Part shown: positions 26,040-34,297 of the stretch, piece by piece | Layout: each line of letters opens with the position of its first letter | Position numbering within the stretch: the stretch's first letter is position 1 | Assembly: GCA_000471925.1 (NCBI GenBank) | Contig: CP006668.1 | Location: 62,001 to 126,000, forward strand | Direction: 5' to 3' | DNA from: Ralstonia pickettii DTP0602 | GTDB lineage: Bacteria; Pseudomonadota; Gammaproteobacteria; Burkholderiales; Burkholderiaceae | Length of the DNA: 64,000 nt | Made by a program: the position numbers and the translations under genes | Notes under the pieces: generated by a model | The model's database searches: none | Seen by the model: only the letters and a program-made list of their open reading frames with translations | What the model was told of the DNA's origin: nothing

Positions 26040-27353
26040 TCAGTGCTCGTGGTGCAGGTACTTCGCCTGGCGCGGCAGGCGCAGGCTGACGAAGAAGGCG
26101 ATCACCATCATCGCGGTCACGTACCAGTAGAACGCGGTCTCGTGGCCGAGCGTCTTCATGCCCAGCGCCACATACTCGGCCGAGCCGCCGAAGATCGCGT
26201 TGGCGATCGCGTAGGCCAGGCCCACGCCCAGCGCGCGCACCTCGGGCGGGAACATCTCCGCCTTCACGATGCCGCTGATCGAGGTGTAGAAGCTGACGAT
26301 GGCCAGCGCCACGGCGATCAGCACGAAGGCCAGTTCCGGGCTGCTGACCGTGCCCAGCGCGGTCAGGATCGGCACCGTGCAAAGCGTGCCCAGCGCGCCG
26401 AACATCAGCATGTTGTTGCGCCGGCCGATACGATCGGACAGTGCACCGAACACCGGCTGCATGCACATGTACAGGAACAGGCACGCCGTCATCACATAGC
26501 TGGCGGTTTTGATCGACATGCCGGCGGTGTTGACCAGGTACTTCTGCATGTACGTGGTGAAGGTGTAGAAAATCAGCGAACCACCCGCGGTATAGCCCAG
26601 CACCGTGAAGAAGGCCGCCTTGTGGTTGCGGAACAGCTCGGCCACGCTGCCGGCCTCCTTGCTGCCACGGCTGGCCGCCGACGAGGTCTCATGCAGCGTG
26701 CGGCGCAGGAACAGCGCCACTACCGCGGTGATCGCGCCGACCACGAACGGGATGCGCCAGCCCCACGTCTTGAGTTCGGACTCGTCCAGCAGCTGCTGCA
26801 GGATCACCACCACCAGCACCGCCAGCAACTGGCCGCCGATCAGCGTCACATACTGGAACGACGAGAAGAAGCCGCGCCGGCCGCGCAGCGCCACCTCGCT
26901 CATATAAGTGGCGGTGGTGCCGTATTCACCGCCGACCGACAAGCCCTGGATCAGGCGCGCGAGCAGCAGCAGCGCCGGCGCCCAGTTGCCAATGCTGTGA
27001 TAGGTGGGCAGGCAGGCGATCAGCAGCGAGCCCGCGCACATCATGATCACCGAGATCAGCATCGAGTTCTTGCGCCCGTGGCGGTCGGCGATGGTGCCGA
27101 ACAGCCAGCCGCCGATGGGCCGCATCAGGAAGCCGGCTGCAAACACGCCCGCGGTGTTCAGCAGCTGCGCGGTGGGATCGGACTTGGGGAAGAACGACGG
27201 CGCGAAATAGATCGCGCAGAAGGCATAGACGTAGAAGTCGAACCATTCGACCAGGTTGCCCGAGGAGGCGGCGACGATGGCGTAGACGCGCTTGCGCACT
27301 TCATCGGGGCTCGGGCCGGCCGTCTGGGCGGGGTTAGCGGTGAGATCGGTCAT
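26040..27353 (-). CDS. MHS-type MFS transporter for an organic acid
   Basis: A 437-residue 12-span permease of the metabolite:proton symporter branch (KgtP/ShiA/ProP-like). Diagnostic segments are [25 protein letters not shown] in span 1, the loop [15 protein letters not shown] between spans 2 and 3, and [40 protein letters not shown]. The second half repeats the pattern ([18 protein letters not shown]). It imports a carboxylate or related solute with protons; the substrate is not predictable. A LysR regulator follows. Confidence 0.9.
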   Translation of the reverse strand: MTDLTANPAQTAGPSPDEVRKRVYAIVAASSGNLVEWFDFYVYAFCAIYFAPSFFPKSDPTAQLLNTAGVFAAGFLMRPIGGWLFGTIADRHGRKNSMLISVIMMCAGSLLIACLPTYHSIGNWAPALLLLARLIQGLSVGGEYGTTATYMSEVALRGRRGFFSSFQYVTLIGGQLLAVLVVVILQQLLDESELKTWGWRIPFVVGAITAVVALFLRRTLHETSSAASRGSKEAGSVAELFRNHKAAFFTVLGYTAGGSLIFYTFTTYMQKYLVNTAGMSIKTASYVMTACLFLYMCMQPVFGALSDRIGRRNNMLMFGALGTLCTVPILTALGTVSSPELAFVLIAVALAIVSFYTSISGIVKAEMFPPEVRALGVGLAYAIANAIFGGSAEYVALGMKTLGHETAFYWYVTAMMVIAFFVSLRLPRQAKYLHHEH

Positions 27354-27783
27354 GTTGTTGTCTTGCAGTCAGGGCGGTGCGGGGCAACCGCGGGTCAGGT
27401 CCCGCTTCGCAGTAGCTGGCGGCGCACGCCGGAAGGATGGCCATTGGACAGGCCGCCGCATGGCCACCTGAGCGGTGGGGCGGCAAGGGGAACACGGGGA
27501 AGGCCGAGCGGGGAGCCCGTCGGTCTGGGGCGTGAACTGGCGCGCACTGCGGCAGCAAGCCCGGACCGGTGCCACGGTGGCATCAGGGCTGGCGGGCGAT
27601 TGTCCATCTGGCTGGAAACTGTATCCGGCCTGCGGCCCGCGCGCCGGGCCGAGCCGGGGCTGTAACGGGGGATGCAACGAGTGATGCAACAGGTCATTGC
27701 GCGTGCTGTGGCTTGCACTGTGCGCGGGTCTGGGCAATGATGCGATCCGTACCCTCAACTGGCCTACCGCGCCCCCGTTTGCC
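27354..27783. other. Gene-free interval
   Basis: A 430-base GC-rich stretch upstream of the MHS transporter and the small exported protein. Overlapping open frames on both strands show no homology, start signal or codon pattern that supports a gene. It should contain two divergent promoters. Confidence 0.4.
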
Positions 27784-28119
27784 ATGCACCGCTTGTTGCG
27801 CCGATGGCCGTGCCTGCCATTGCTCTTTGCCGGCGCCAGCGCCCTTGCCCAGGACCTGGTCGAATGCAAGCGGATCGAACACGACCAACTGGTCGCCGCC
27901 ACGCAGGAAACGCTGCTGTTCCTGCGCTGCCGCGCGCGCCAGGTCGCGTACGAGGCCCCGCGCCTGAAGGGCGTGTCGCAGCGCGTGAAGGACGACCTGG
28001 TATTCGCCTGCCTGGACCAGGCCGACGCCGTGGAGCACCAGCTTCGGGTGCGCCATGGGTATTCGAGGGAGTCGCTGGCGCGCCAGCGCTGCGACTTTTC
28101 AAGCCCGCCCCCGGGCTAG
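27784..28119 (+). CDS. Small exported protein with four cysteines
   Basis: A 111-residue protein of unknown function. The start at 27784 gives a signal peptide (MHRLLRRWPCLPLLFAGASALAQ, about 23 residues). The mature part has four evenly placed Cys (VECKR, LRCRA, FACLDQ, RQRCDF) and is otherwise helical and charged, which suggests a small periplasmic disulfide-bonded helical domain. The frame begins 29 codons earlier, but the exported form is more convincing. It converges with an SDR gene 15 bp away. No family was recognised. Confidence 0.6.
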   Translation: MHRLLRRWPCLPLLFAGASALAQDLVECKRIEHDQLVAATQETLLFLRCRARQVAYEAPRLKGVSQRVKDDLVFACLDQADAVEHQLRVRHGYSRESLARQRCDFSSPPPG

Positions 28120-28134
28120 GCTGACCTCGCGATC

Positions 28135-28899
28135 TCAGGCAAAGCCGCCATTGGCGCGCAGTACCTGCGCATTGACCCAGCCACCGTCCGGACCAGCCAG
28201 GAACGACACTGCCGCGGCAATGTCCTCGGGCGTGCCCAGCCGCTCCAGCGGCGCCACCTTCGAAAGCTGCGCCACCTGCTCTTCCGACTTGCCCTCGAGG
28301 AACAGCTCGGTGGCCACCGGCCCCGGAGCCACCGCGTTGACGGTGATGCCGCGCCCGCGCAGCTCGTTGGCCAGTACCCGCACCAGTCCTTCCACGCCCG
28401 CCTTGGCGGCGATATACGCCCCGTAGCCCGGGAACGAGCGCGCGATCACGCTGGTCGACAGCGCGACGATGCGCCCGCCTTCGCCCAGGCGCGCCGCGGC
28501 TTCACCCAGCACCAGGAAGGCGCCGCGCAGGTTGGTGGCGATAGTCTGGTCGAAGGCTTCGAGGCTGCCGGGCGCGACCGGGGCCAGCGGCATGATGCCG
28601 GCACTGTTGACCACCACGTCGAGCCGGCCGAAGGCCTGCTGCGCGGCGTCGAACAGGCGCGCCACGTCTGGCGCCTGCGCCACGTCGCCCTGGACGGCGA
28701 TGGCATTGACGCCGGCCGCGCGCGCCGCGGCCACGGTCTCTTCGGCCCGCGCGGCGCTGCCGGCATAGCCGATGGCGACGTCGAAGCCGTCGGCGGCCAG
28801 CCGCAGCGCGATGGCGCGGCCGATGCCGCGGGAGGCGCCGGTCACCAGGGCGGCGCGGCGTTGGGTGGAAGCTTTTGCGTGGGATTGGGTAGCGGCCAT
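28135..28899 (-). CDS. Short-chain dehydrogenase/reductase
   Basis: A 254-residue classical SDR. The cofactor motif TGASRGIGRA is near residue 20, NSAG (VVNSAGIMPLAP) near 95, and the catalytic residues are Ser in VALSTSV and the Tyr-x3-Lys pair in YGAYIAAKAG. The basic residue expected for NADP specificity is not obvious. The start at 28899 is preferred because AAGGAG lies 6-11 bases upstream. Substrate unknown; it is transcribed in the same direction as fumC, 123 bp downstream of the fumC stop. Confidence 0.9.
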   Translation of the reverse strand: MAATQSHAKASTQRRAALVTGASRGIGRAIALRLAADGFDVAIGYAGSAARAEETVAAARAAGVNAIAVQGDVAQAPDVARLFDAAQQAFGRLDVVVNSAGIMPLAPVAPGSLEAFDQTIATNLRGAFLVLGEAAARLGEGGRIVALSTSVIARSFPGYGAYIAAKAGVEGLVRVLANELRGRGITVNAVAPGPVATELFLEGKSEEQVAQLSKVAPLERLGTPEDIAAAVSFLAGPDGGWVNAQVLRANGGFA

Positions 28900-29022
28900 G
28901 TCAGGCTCCTTGTCAGAAGGTATGGCCACTATCATGGACGGTGGTTGCCCTTGGATAAATGGGCGGCGTTTGAACGGATTAGACAGTATTCATTAACAAT
29001 CGCCGCCCGCGCATGCCGCAAC

Positions 29023-30429
29023 CTACACTTCCCGTGTCATCCCCTTCAGGTCGATCCACTGCTCGAACTGTTCCTCGGTCACATGCCCCGAGGCGATCGC
29101 CGCCTCGCGCAGCGACAGGTTGCGCTTGACCGCCAGCTTGGCGATCTCCGCGGCCTTGTCGTAGCCGATATGCGGATTGAGCGCGGTCACCGGCATCAGC
29201 GAGCGCTCCAGCAGCTCGGCGATACGCTCGCGGTCGGCCTCCACGCCTTCCACCATATGCTCGGCAAAGCTCGAGGCTGCGCCCGCCAGCAGTGACACCG
29301 ACTGCAGCAGGCTGTAGATGATCACCGGCTTGTAGGCATTCAGTTCCAGCGTGCCCAGCCCGTTGGCGAGCGTCACCGTGGTGTGGTTGCCGATCACACG
29401 GCAGCACACCATCGCCAGCGCCTCGGCCTGGGTCGGGTTGACCTTGCCCGGCATGATCGACGAGCCCGGCTCGTTGGCGGGCAGCACCAGCTCGGCAAAG
29501 CCCGCGCGCGGGCCGGATCCCAGCAGCATGAAGTCGCGTGCGATCTTCAGGAACGACGAGGCCGTGGTGTTGAGCGCTCCCGACAGGTCGGCCAGCGCGT
29601 CGTGCGAAGCCTGCAGGGCATAGCGGTTGGGCGCGGGCTCGAACGGCAGCCCGGTGTAGTCGGCCAGCGCGCGCGCAAACGCCGCGGCAAAGCCGTGCGG
29701 CGCGTTCAGGCCGGTGCCGACCGCGGTGCCGCCCTGTGCCACCGGCATCGCGCGCAACATGGCCTGCTGCAGGCGCGACTGCGCATCGGCCACCTGCGTC
29801 ATGTAGCCCGAGAATTCCTGCCCCAGCGTCAGCGGCACCGCGTCCTGCAGGTGGGTGCGGCCGACCTTGACGATATCGGCAAAGGCTTCCACCTTGCGCG
29901 CGAAGGTCTGCTGCAGCTGTTCCAGCGCCGGCAGCAGCTGTTGCTGGATCGCGCGCGCGGCGGCGATGTGCATCGCGGTCGGGAAGCTGTCGTTGGAGGA
30001 CTGGCTGGCGTTGACGTGGTCGTTGGGATGCACCGGCTTCTTGCTGCCGACCTCGCCGCCCAGCAATTGAATGGCGCGATTCGCGATGACCTCGTTCAGG
30101 TTCATGTTGGTCTGCGTGCCGGAGCCCGTCTGCCAGACCGACAGCGGGAACTCCTGCGGCCAGCGGCCTTCGATGACCTCGGCGGCGGCCTGTTCGATCG
30201 CCTGCGCCAGCTCGGGCTTGAGCACGCCCAGCTCGCGGTTGGCGCGCGCCGCACACAGCTTGAGGATGGCAAAGGCCTCGATCAGCGCCGGCGGCATCTT
30301 TTCATCGCCGATGCGGAAGTTCTGGCGCGAGCGCTCGGTCTGCGCGCCCCACAGGTGGTCGGCGGGCACCGGCACATCGCCAAGGCTGTCTTTCTCGATG
30401 CGGGTGTTGGAGGGGGACGGGTCGGACAT
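29023..30429 (-). CDS. fumC: Fumarate hydratase class II
   Basis: A 468-residue iron-independent fumarase that interconverts fumarate and L-malate in the TCA cycle. Family landmarks: RIEKDSLGDVPVPADHLWGAQTERSRQNF at the N-terminus, GSGTQTNMNLNEVIANRA, HPNDHVNASQSSNDSFPTAMH, KVGRTHLQDAVPLTLGQEFSGY and the signature GSSIMPGKVNP near residue 320. The start at 30429 has AAGGAG upstream; the frame extends six codons further. Class II enzymes are oxygen- and superoxide-stable backups for the iron-sulfur fumarases. Confidence 0.96.
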   Translation of the reverse strand: MSDPSPSNTRIEKDSLGDVPVPADHLWGAQTERSRQNFRIGDEKMPPALIEAFAILKLCAARANRELGVLKPELAQAIEQAAAEVIEGRWPQEFPLSVWQTGSGTQTNMNLNEVIANRAIQLLGGEVGSKKPVHPNDHVNASQSSNDSFPTAMHIAAARAIQQQLLPALEQLQQTFARKVEAFADIVKVGRTHLQDAVPLTLGQEFSGYMTQVADAQSRLQQAMLRAMPVAQGGTAVGTGLNAPHGFAAAFARALADYTGLPFEPAPNRYALQASHDALADLSGALNTTASSFLKIARDFMLLGSGPRAGFAELVLPANEPGSSIMPGKVNPTQAEALAMVCCRVIGNHTTVTLANGLGTLELNAYKPVIIYSLLQSVSLLAGAASSFAEHMVEGVEADRERIAELLERSLMPVTALNPHIGYDKAAEIAKLAVKRNLSLREAAIASGHVTEEQFEQWIDLKGMTREV

Positions 30430-30687
30430 GGACAGACTCCTTGGCAAGGAAGCGCGGCGGCTTGTGCGACGTCGATGCAGGAACCGGCGCCAGGGCCGGG
30501 TCGTGCGGGCAGTCTATTAGGATACTGCTTCACCGCGGCCAGTGCGCGGGCACCGGCCGGATCCTCCGCCTTGCCTTCGAATCACCTTCCGGCCGCATGC
30601 GCATCGCCTCCGAAGCGATGCTGGCGCAGACGCGCGCCGGATGCGCAGGCTGGGCCCGCAGCGCAGGCCCCGGCCTGAGCGGCGGCG

Positions 30688-31038
30688 CTACGCGGTCGCC
30701 TTCAGGCACTGCTCCATGCAGACCGCGCAGGCGCGCGCGCAATCCTGGCAATGCTCGGCGTCATGGCGCTCGCATTCCTCCTTGCACCACTTGCAGACCT
30801 CTGCGCAATCCTCGCAGACCAGCGGCGCGAACTCGCTGTTGCGCAGCATGTAGGACGCGGCCAGCTGGGCGATGCCGGCGCAATCCATGTCCAGCGCGAT
30901 GCAGCGCGCCATCTTGCGCACGTCCTGTTCTTCCAGGCAGGCGGCCGCGCACTTGAGCGCGGCGGCGGCGGCGGCATTGCAGGCGGCGATGCAGTCGGCG
31001 TAGCGGGCGGCGTTTTCCTGCACGGTGGGTCGGATCAT
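30688..31038 (-). CDS. Cys-rich four-helix copper-storage-like protein (DUF326/Csp)
   Basis: A 116-residue cytoplasmic protein with 16 Cys, mostly spaced CxxxC or CxxC along predicted helices (CIAACNA, KCAAAC, CEDCAEVCKWCKEEC, CQDCARACAVCMEQC). This is the layout of the four-helix-bundle copper-storage proteins (Csp3-like, DUF326), which bind many Cu(I) ions inside the bundle. There is no signal peptide, so the copper store would be cytosolic. GGAGGA at optimal distance fixes the start at 31038. No copper regulator or exporter lies nearby. Confidence 0.87.
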   Translation of the reverse strand: MIRPTVQENAARYADCIAACNAAAAAALKCAAACLEEQDVRKMARCIALDMDCAGIAQLAASYMLRNSEFAPLVCEDCAEVCKWCKEECERHDAEHCQDCARACAVCMEQCLKATA

Positions 31039-31433
31039 GAAGCGTCCTCCTTGGGGGTAGGTGGCTGGAACCGTGAAAACCGGCACCGGCGGCGGCATGC
31101 CCGCGCCGGGACGGCGCAGGCACGGGCGGTGCGGCCTGGCATGCCCGCGGTGCCGGGCGCGGCGCATCCGCGCCCGCTCGGGGCATCGTTATCCACAATA
31201 GCAGGCGAGAAAGGATCCTGTCGGCCCGGTAATTGCAGCGCCGCGCTGGTTACAATGCGGCCAGCGCGAAGCGTTCGGGAAGGCGGGCCGCGTGCCGCGC
31301 GGACGTCACCCAACGCAATGGCCGGGCACCACCACCCCTGCCATCGCATCTAACAGGCATCCGCTCGGCACGGCCGCACTGGCCGGGCCGACGCATACAC
31401 AGACACCGGCAGCAACGGGGAGGGAAGGCAATC
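31039..31433. other. Divergent promoter region of the Csp-like and zinc-ribbon genes
   Basis: A 395-base interval with no supported gene. It contains one exact DnaA-box sequence TTATCCACA at 31189-31197, which is isolated and without the AT-rich repeats of an origin. Confidence 0.45.
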
Positions 31434-31820
31434 ATGGGCGAGGCGAAACGACGGGGTACTCCCGAGGAGCGTGCGGCACAGGCACGCGCAAAGATCGAGG
31501 CCTTGCGCCCCGCGCAGCTGGTCTGCGGGCATTGCAAGACCGCGTTCGGCACCTTCGACGCGCTCGACGTGCCGGGCTTGCCCGGCATCGATGCCGTGTT
31601 CGGCGGCGAATGCCCCAACTGCGGCAACGACGTGGTGGTGTTCAAGGGCGCGCCCGACGCGGTGGCCCAGGCCATGATCGCGTGGGAGAAGATGCTGGGC
31701 GCGGATGCGCAGCTCGGCTACCAGTCCAGCGACGGACGCCACGTGCCGTTCGAGCCGGAAGGGGCGGGCGAGGCAGGTTCAGGCCCGGCGCCGGGCAAGC
31801 CGGGTGGCACCATCCACTGA
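31434..31820 (+). CDS. Zinc-ribbon hypothetical protein
   Basis: A 128-residue protein with a GGGAGGG site before the ATG at 31434 (MGEAKRRGTPEERAAQ). An N-terminal basic helix is followed by two CxxC pairs (QLVCGHCKTAF and GECPNCGNDVVVF), a zinc-ribbon arrangement around residues 30-68, then a helical segment and a Gly/Pro-rich disordered tail. The opening MGEAKRR resembles small conserved betaproteobacterial proteins of unknown role. It converges on the diguanylate cyclase gene. Confidence 0.75.
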   Translation: MGEAKRRGTPEERAAQARAKIEALRPAQLVCGHCKTAFGTFDALDVPGLPGIDAVFGGECPNCGNDVVVFKGAPDAVAQAMIAWEKMLGADAQLGYQSSDGRHVPFEPEGAGEAGSGPAPGKPGGTIH

Positions 31821-31839
31821 GGGCTAACTGGGGCACTGC

Positions 31840-33831
31840 TTAGTGCGGGTTGAGCTCGCCGGCCAGTTCCGGCGGGCCGATCTCGAAGCGGCCGCGGCCC
31901 GCGCCCTTGGCGCGGTACAGCAGCACGTCCGCCAGGCGCATCAGTTCGCGGTCCTGCACCGGCCCGCCGTTGTAGAGGGCCACGCCAATGCTCACGTCGA
32001 CGTCGGCTGTCGCACCGTCGAAGTGGAATGGCTCGTCCATCGTCTGCAGGATGGCCTCGGCCACGCGGCGGGCCACGCCGGGCTGCACGATCGCCTCCAG
32101 CACCACTGCGAACTCGTCGCCCCCCAACCGGGCGACGGAGTCGGCCTCGCGCACGCAGGCGCGCACACGTTGCGCAAACGCCTGCAGCAGCAGGTCGCCC
32201 GCGGCATGCCCGTGGATGTCGTTGACGGCCTTGAAGCGGTCCATGTCGAGGTACAGCAGCGCCATCAGCGTGCCGTGCTCGCGGCTGCGCGCCATGGCCG
32301 CCTGCAGCTGGCCTTCGAACGCGCTGCGGTTCATCAGCTGCGTCAGGTGATCGGTGCGGGACATGCGCGCCAGGCGCTGCGTCTCCAGTTTGCGCTGGGT
32401 GATGTCCTGCACGTGGATGTGCACGCCCACCACCTCGCTGCCGTCCGCGCTCCATTCCGGCCGGAAGCTGGTTTCCATGCAGTGGTATTCGGGATCGTTG
32501 TCCTCGGACTCGAAGATCACGGCCGCGCCCGCCAGCGCGCGTTCCAGGAACGGCTGCGCGCGCGCGTAGCGGACCTCGCCCAGCACCTCGCGCATCGGCT
32601 TGCCGCGCAGCTCCTCGAGCTTCAGGCCAAAGACATGCTCGTAGGCCACGTTGTTGAAGACATAGCGCTCCTCGGTATCGATAAAGGCCAGCAGCGACGG
32701 CAGCGTGTCGGTCACCGCGCGCAGGCGCCTCTCGCTGCGGTCCAGCGCCTGGCGGCGGTCGCGTACGTCGCGCATCAGCTTGATGAAGGCGCGCGACAGG
32801 TCGCCGATCTCGTCGCGCTGCTGGCGCGTGGGCAGCCGCTCGAACGCCGACAGGTCGTTGGCGCTGGCCAGTACCACCTTGTGCAGCCGCGTGAGCGGTG
32901 CCAGCTGGCGGCGTATCGCCAGCCAGATCAGCACGGCCACCGCGGCCATGGCCAGCCCGGCCAGGCCGAGGAAGCGCTGCTGCATCTGGTGCAGCGGCGC
33001 GTAGGCTTCGCGCGCGGGCAGCAGCGCCACCAGTTCCCAGCCCGTGGTCGACATCAGGTAGCGCGCGATCACCGGCCGCGCCGGCGTGAGGAATTCCAGC
33101 GGCGCGGGGCTGTCGTCCTCGCCGCAGGTGTCGTTCACGGGCAGCGCCGGCTGGCGCGCCTGCGCCGGGTCTGGGTGGCGGATATAGACCGGCTCGCGCC
33201 CGGCTGACACCAGGCAGTAGTAGCCGGTGGTGCCCAGCCGGTTGTGCAGGATCTCGACCAGGAAATTGCTGCTGGACATGTCCAGCCACCCGCCCACCAG
33301 GCCGGTGAAGGTCTTCTGCGGCGACAGCACCGGCACGGTCACAATCACCCCGAGCTGGCCGGTGGTGCGCGAGCGGATCGGCGCTGAGACCACCGGCGCC
33401 AGCGTGCGCGCGGCCTCGCGGAAGTAGCCGCGGTCGCTCACCTCCGTGGGCGGGCCAGTGCTGCTGACGATGTTGCCTTGCGTGTCGGCGACCAGCAGCG
33501 CGTTGAACGCGGCAGGCACGGGGATCGCCGCCGCCAGCGTATCCAGGGCGCGCTGCCGTACCGCGGCGGCCTGGGTCCCGTGCGCTTGCGCGAGGATACC
33601 GCCGAGCTGGTCGGCCTGGTGCGACAACAGCATGATGCGGTCGTGCATGGCGGTGTCGAGCTGGTCGGCGGTCAGCTTGACGACGGAATCCTGCTGGTCC
33701 TGCAGTGCAGCATGCAGGTCGCGGTGCGCATCGTACAGGGCGGCCAGGATAATGCCGGTGCCGAACACCGCGGCGAGCACGGTGGTAATGATCGCAATGC
33801 GCGCTTTCAGCGTGGGCGTGTAGACAGGCAT
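31840..33831 (-). CDS. Membrane diguanylate cyclase with Cache, HAMP and PAS domains
   Basis: A 663-residue c-di-GMP synthase. The start at 33831 (MPVYTPTLKARIAIITTVLAAVFGTGIILAAL) gives a membrane segment at residues 9-32. A periplasmic double-Cache sensor domain follows (about 35-300, with SSTGPPTEVSDRGYFREA), a second span, a HAMP linker, a PAS domain (TDTLPSLLAFIDTEERYVFNNVAYEHVFG) and a GGDEF domain. The active site is intact (RLGGDEFAVVLE), with an inhibitory I-site RxxD (READ) five residues before it. It should convert an external signal into c-di-GMP. It is divergent from a second c-di-GMP gene. Confidence 0.9.
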   Translation of the reverse strand: MPVYTPTLKARIAIITTVLAAVFGTGIILAALYDAHRDLHAALQDQQDSVVKLTADQLDTAMHDRIMLLSHQADQLGGILAQAHGTQAAAVRQRALDTLAAAIPVPAAFNALLVADTQGNIVSSTGPPTEVSDRGYFREAARTLAPVVSAPIRSRTTGQLGVIVTVPVLSPQKTFTGLVGGWLDMSSSNFLVEILHNRLGTTGYYCLVSAGREPVYIRHPDPAQARQPALPVNDTCGEDDSPAPLEFLTPARPVIARYLMSTTGWELVALLPAREAYAPLHQMQQRFLGLAGLAMAAVAVLIWLAIRRQLAPLTRLHKVVLASANDLSAFERLPTRQQRDEIGDLSRAFIKLMRDVRDRRQALDRSERRLRAVTDTLPSLLAFIDTEERYVFNNVAYEHVFGLKLEELRGKPMREVLGEVRYARAQPFLERALAGAAVIFESEDNDPEYHCMETSFRPEWSADGSEVVGVHIHVQDITQRKLETQRLARMSRTDHLTQLMNRSAFEGQLQAAMARSREHGTLMALLYLDMDRFKAVNDIHGHAAGDLLLQAFAQRVRACVREADSVARLGGDEFAVVLEAIVQPGVARRVAEAILQTMDEPFHFDGATADVDVSIGVALYNGGPVQDRELMRLADVLLYRAKGAGRGRFEIGPPELAGELNPH

Positions 33832-34297
33832 GTGGGCGCGAGGGTGGGCGCAGGTTGAGCGCAAACCGGTATGGCGTGGCCCGGGCGGGCGCGGTGGGGG
33901 GCGGTGCGATGCAGCGGCCAGTCGGTGACTGCAGACGCGCGTCTCGGGGGGGCGCCTCCGATGCAACCCTACCATACCGCGCCGCGACGGGGCAGGCGGG
34001 CAAACCGGGTTTGACAAGGCGGGTTTGACAGTAGCCCCCTGGTGTTGTGATCCCCCGAGCGGTGTCAAGGGCGTGCAAGGCGGCCGGTGTCCAGCTAGCC
34101 GGGTGGGGGGTGTGCTGGCAAGGCGGGCCACGGTATAGTGCCGCGTGAATACGGGGCATGCGGCGCAGGCACGTGGTGATGCGCGGCTCAGGCATGCGCG
34201 CGGCGGCGCGCACTACCCGGCCCGCACTATCGAGCCCCAGGCCCGCGTGCAAACTCGCGGCAGGCGCGACCTCCGCGCACGCCGTAACCGATCGACC
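33832..34297. promoter_or_regulatory. Shared control region of two c-di-GMP genes
   Basis: A 466-base gap between divergent genes. It carries a direct repeat GGGTTTGACA at 34007-34016 and 34021-34030, each containing TTGACA, the ideal -35 hexamer, and a TATAGT at 34134-34139. The matching -10 elements are weak. No gene was seen. Confidence 0.4.

Noticed and set aside
31189..31197. Exact DnaA box TTATCCACA
   Set aside because: A single copy with no further boxes, AT-rich repeats or replication genes nearby; a 9-bp match is expected by chance in a window of this size.
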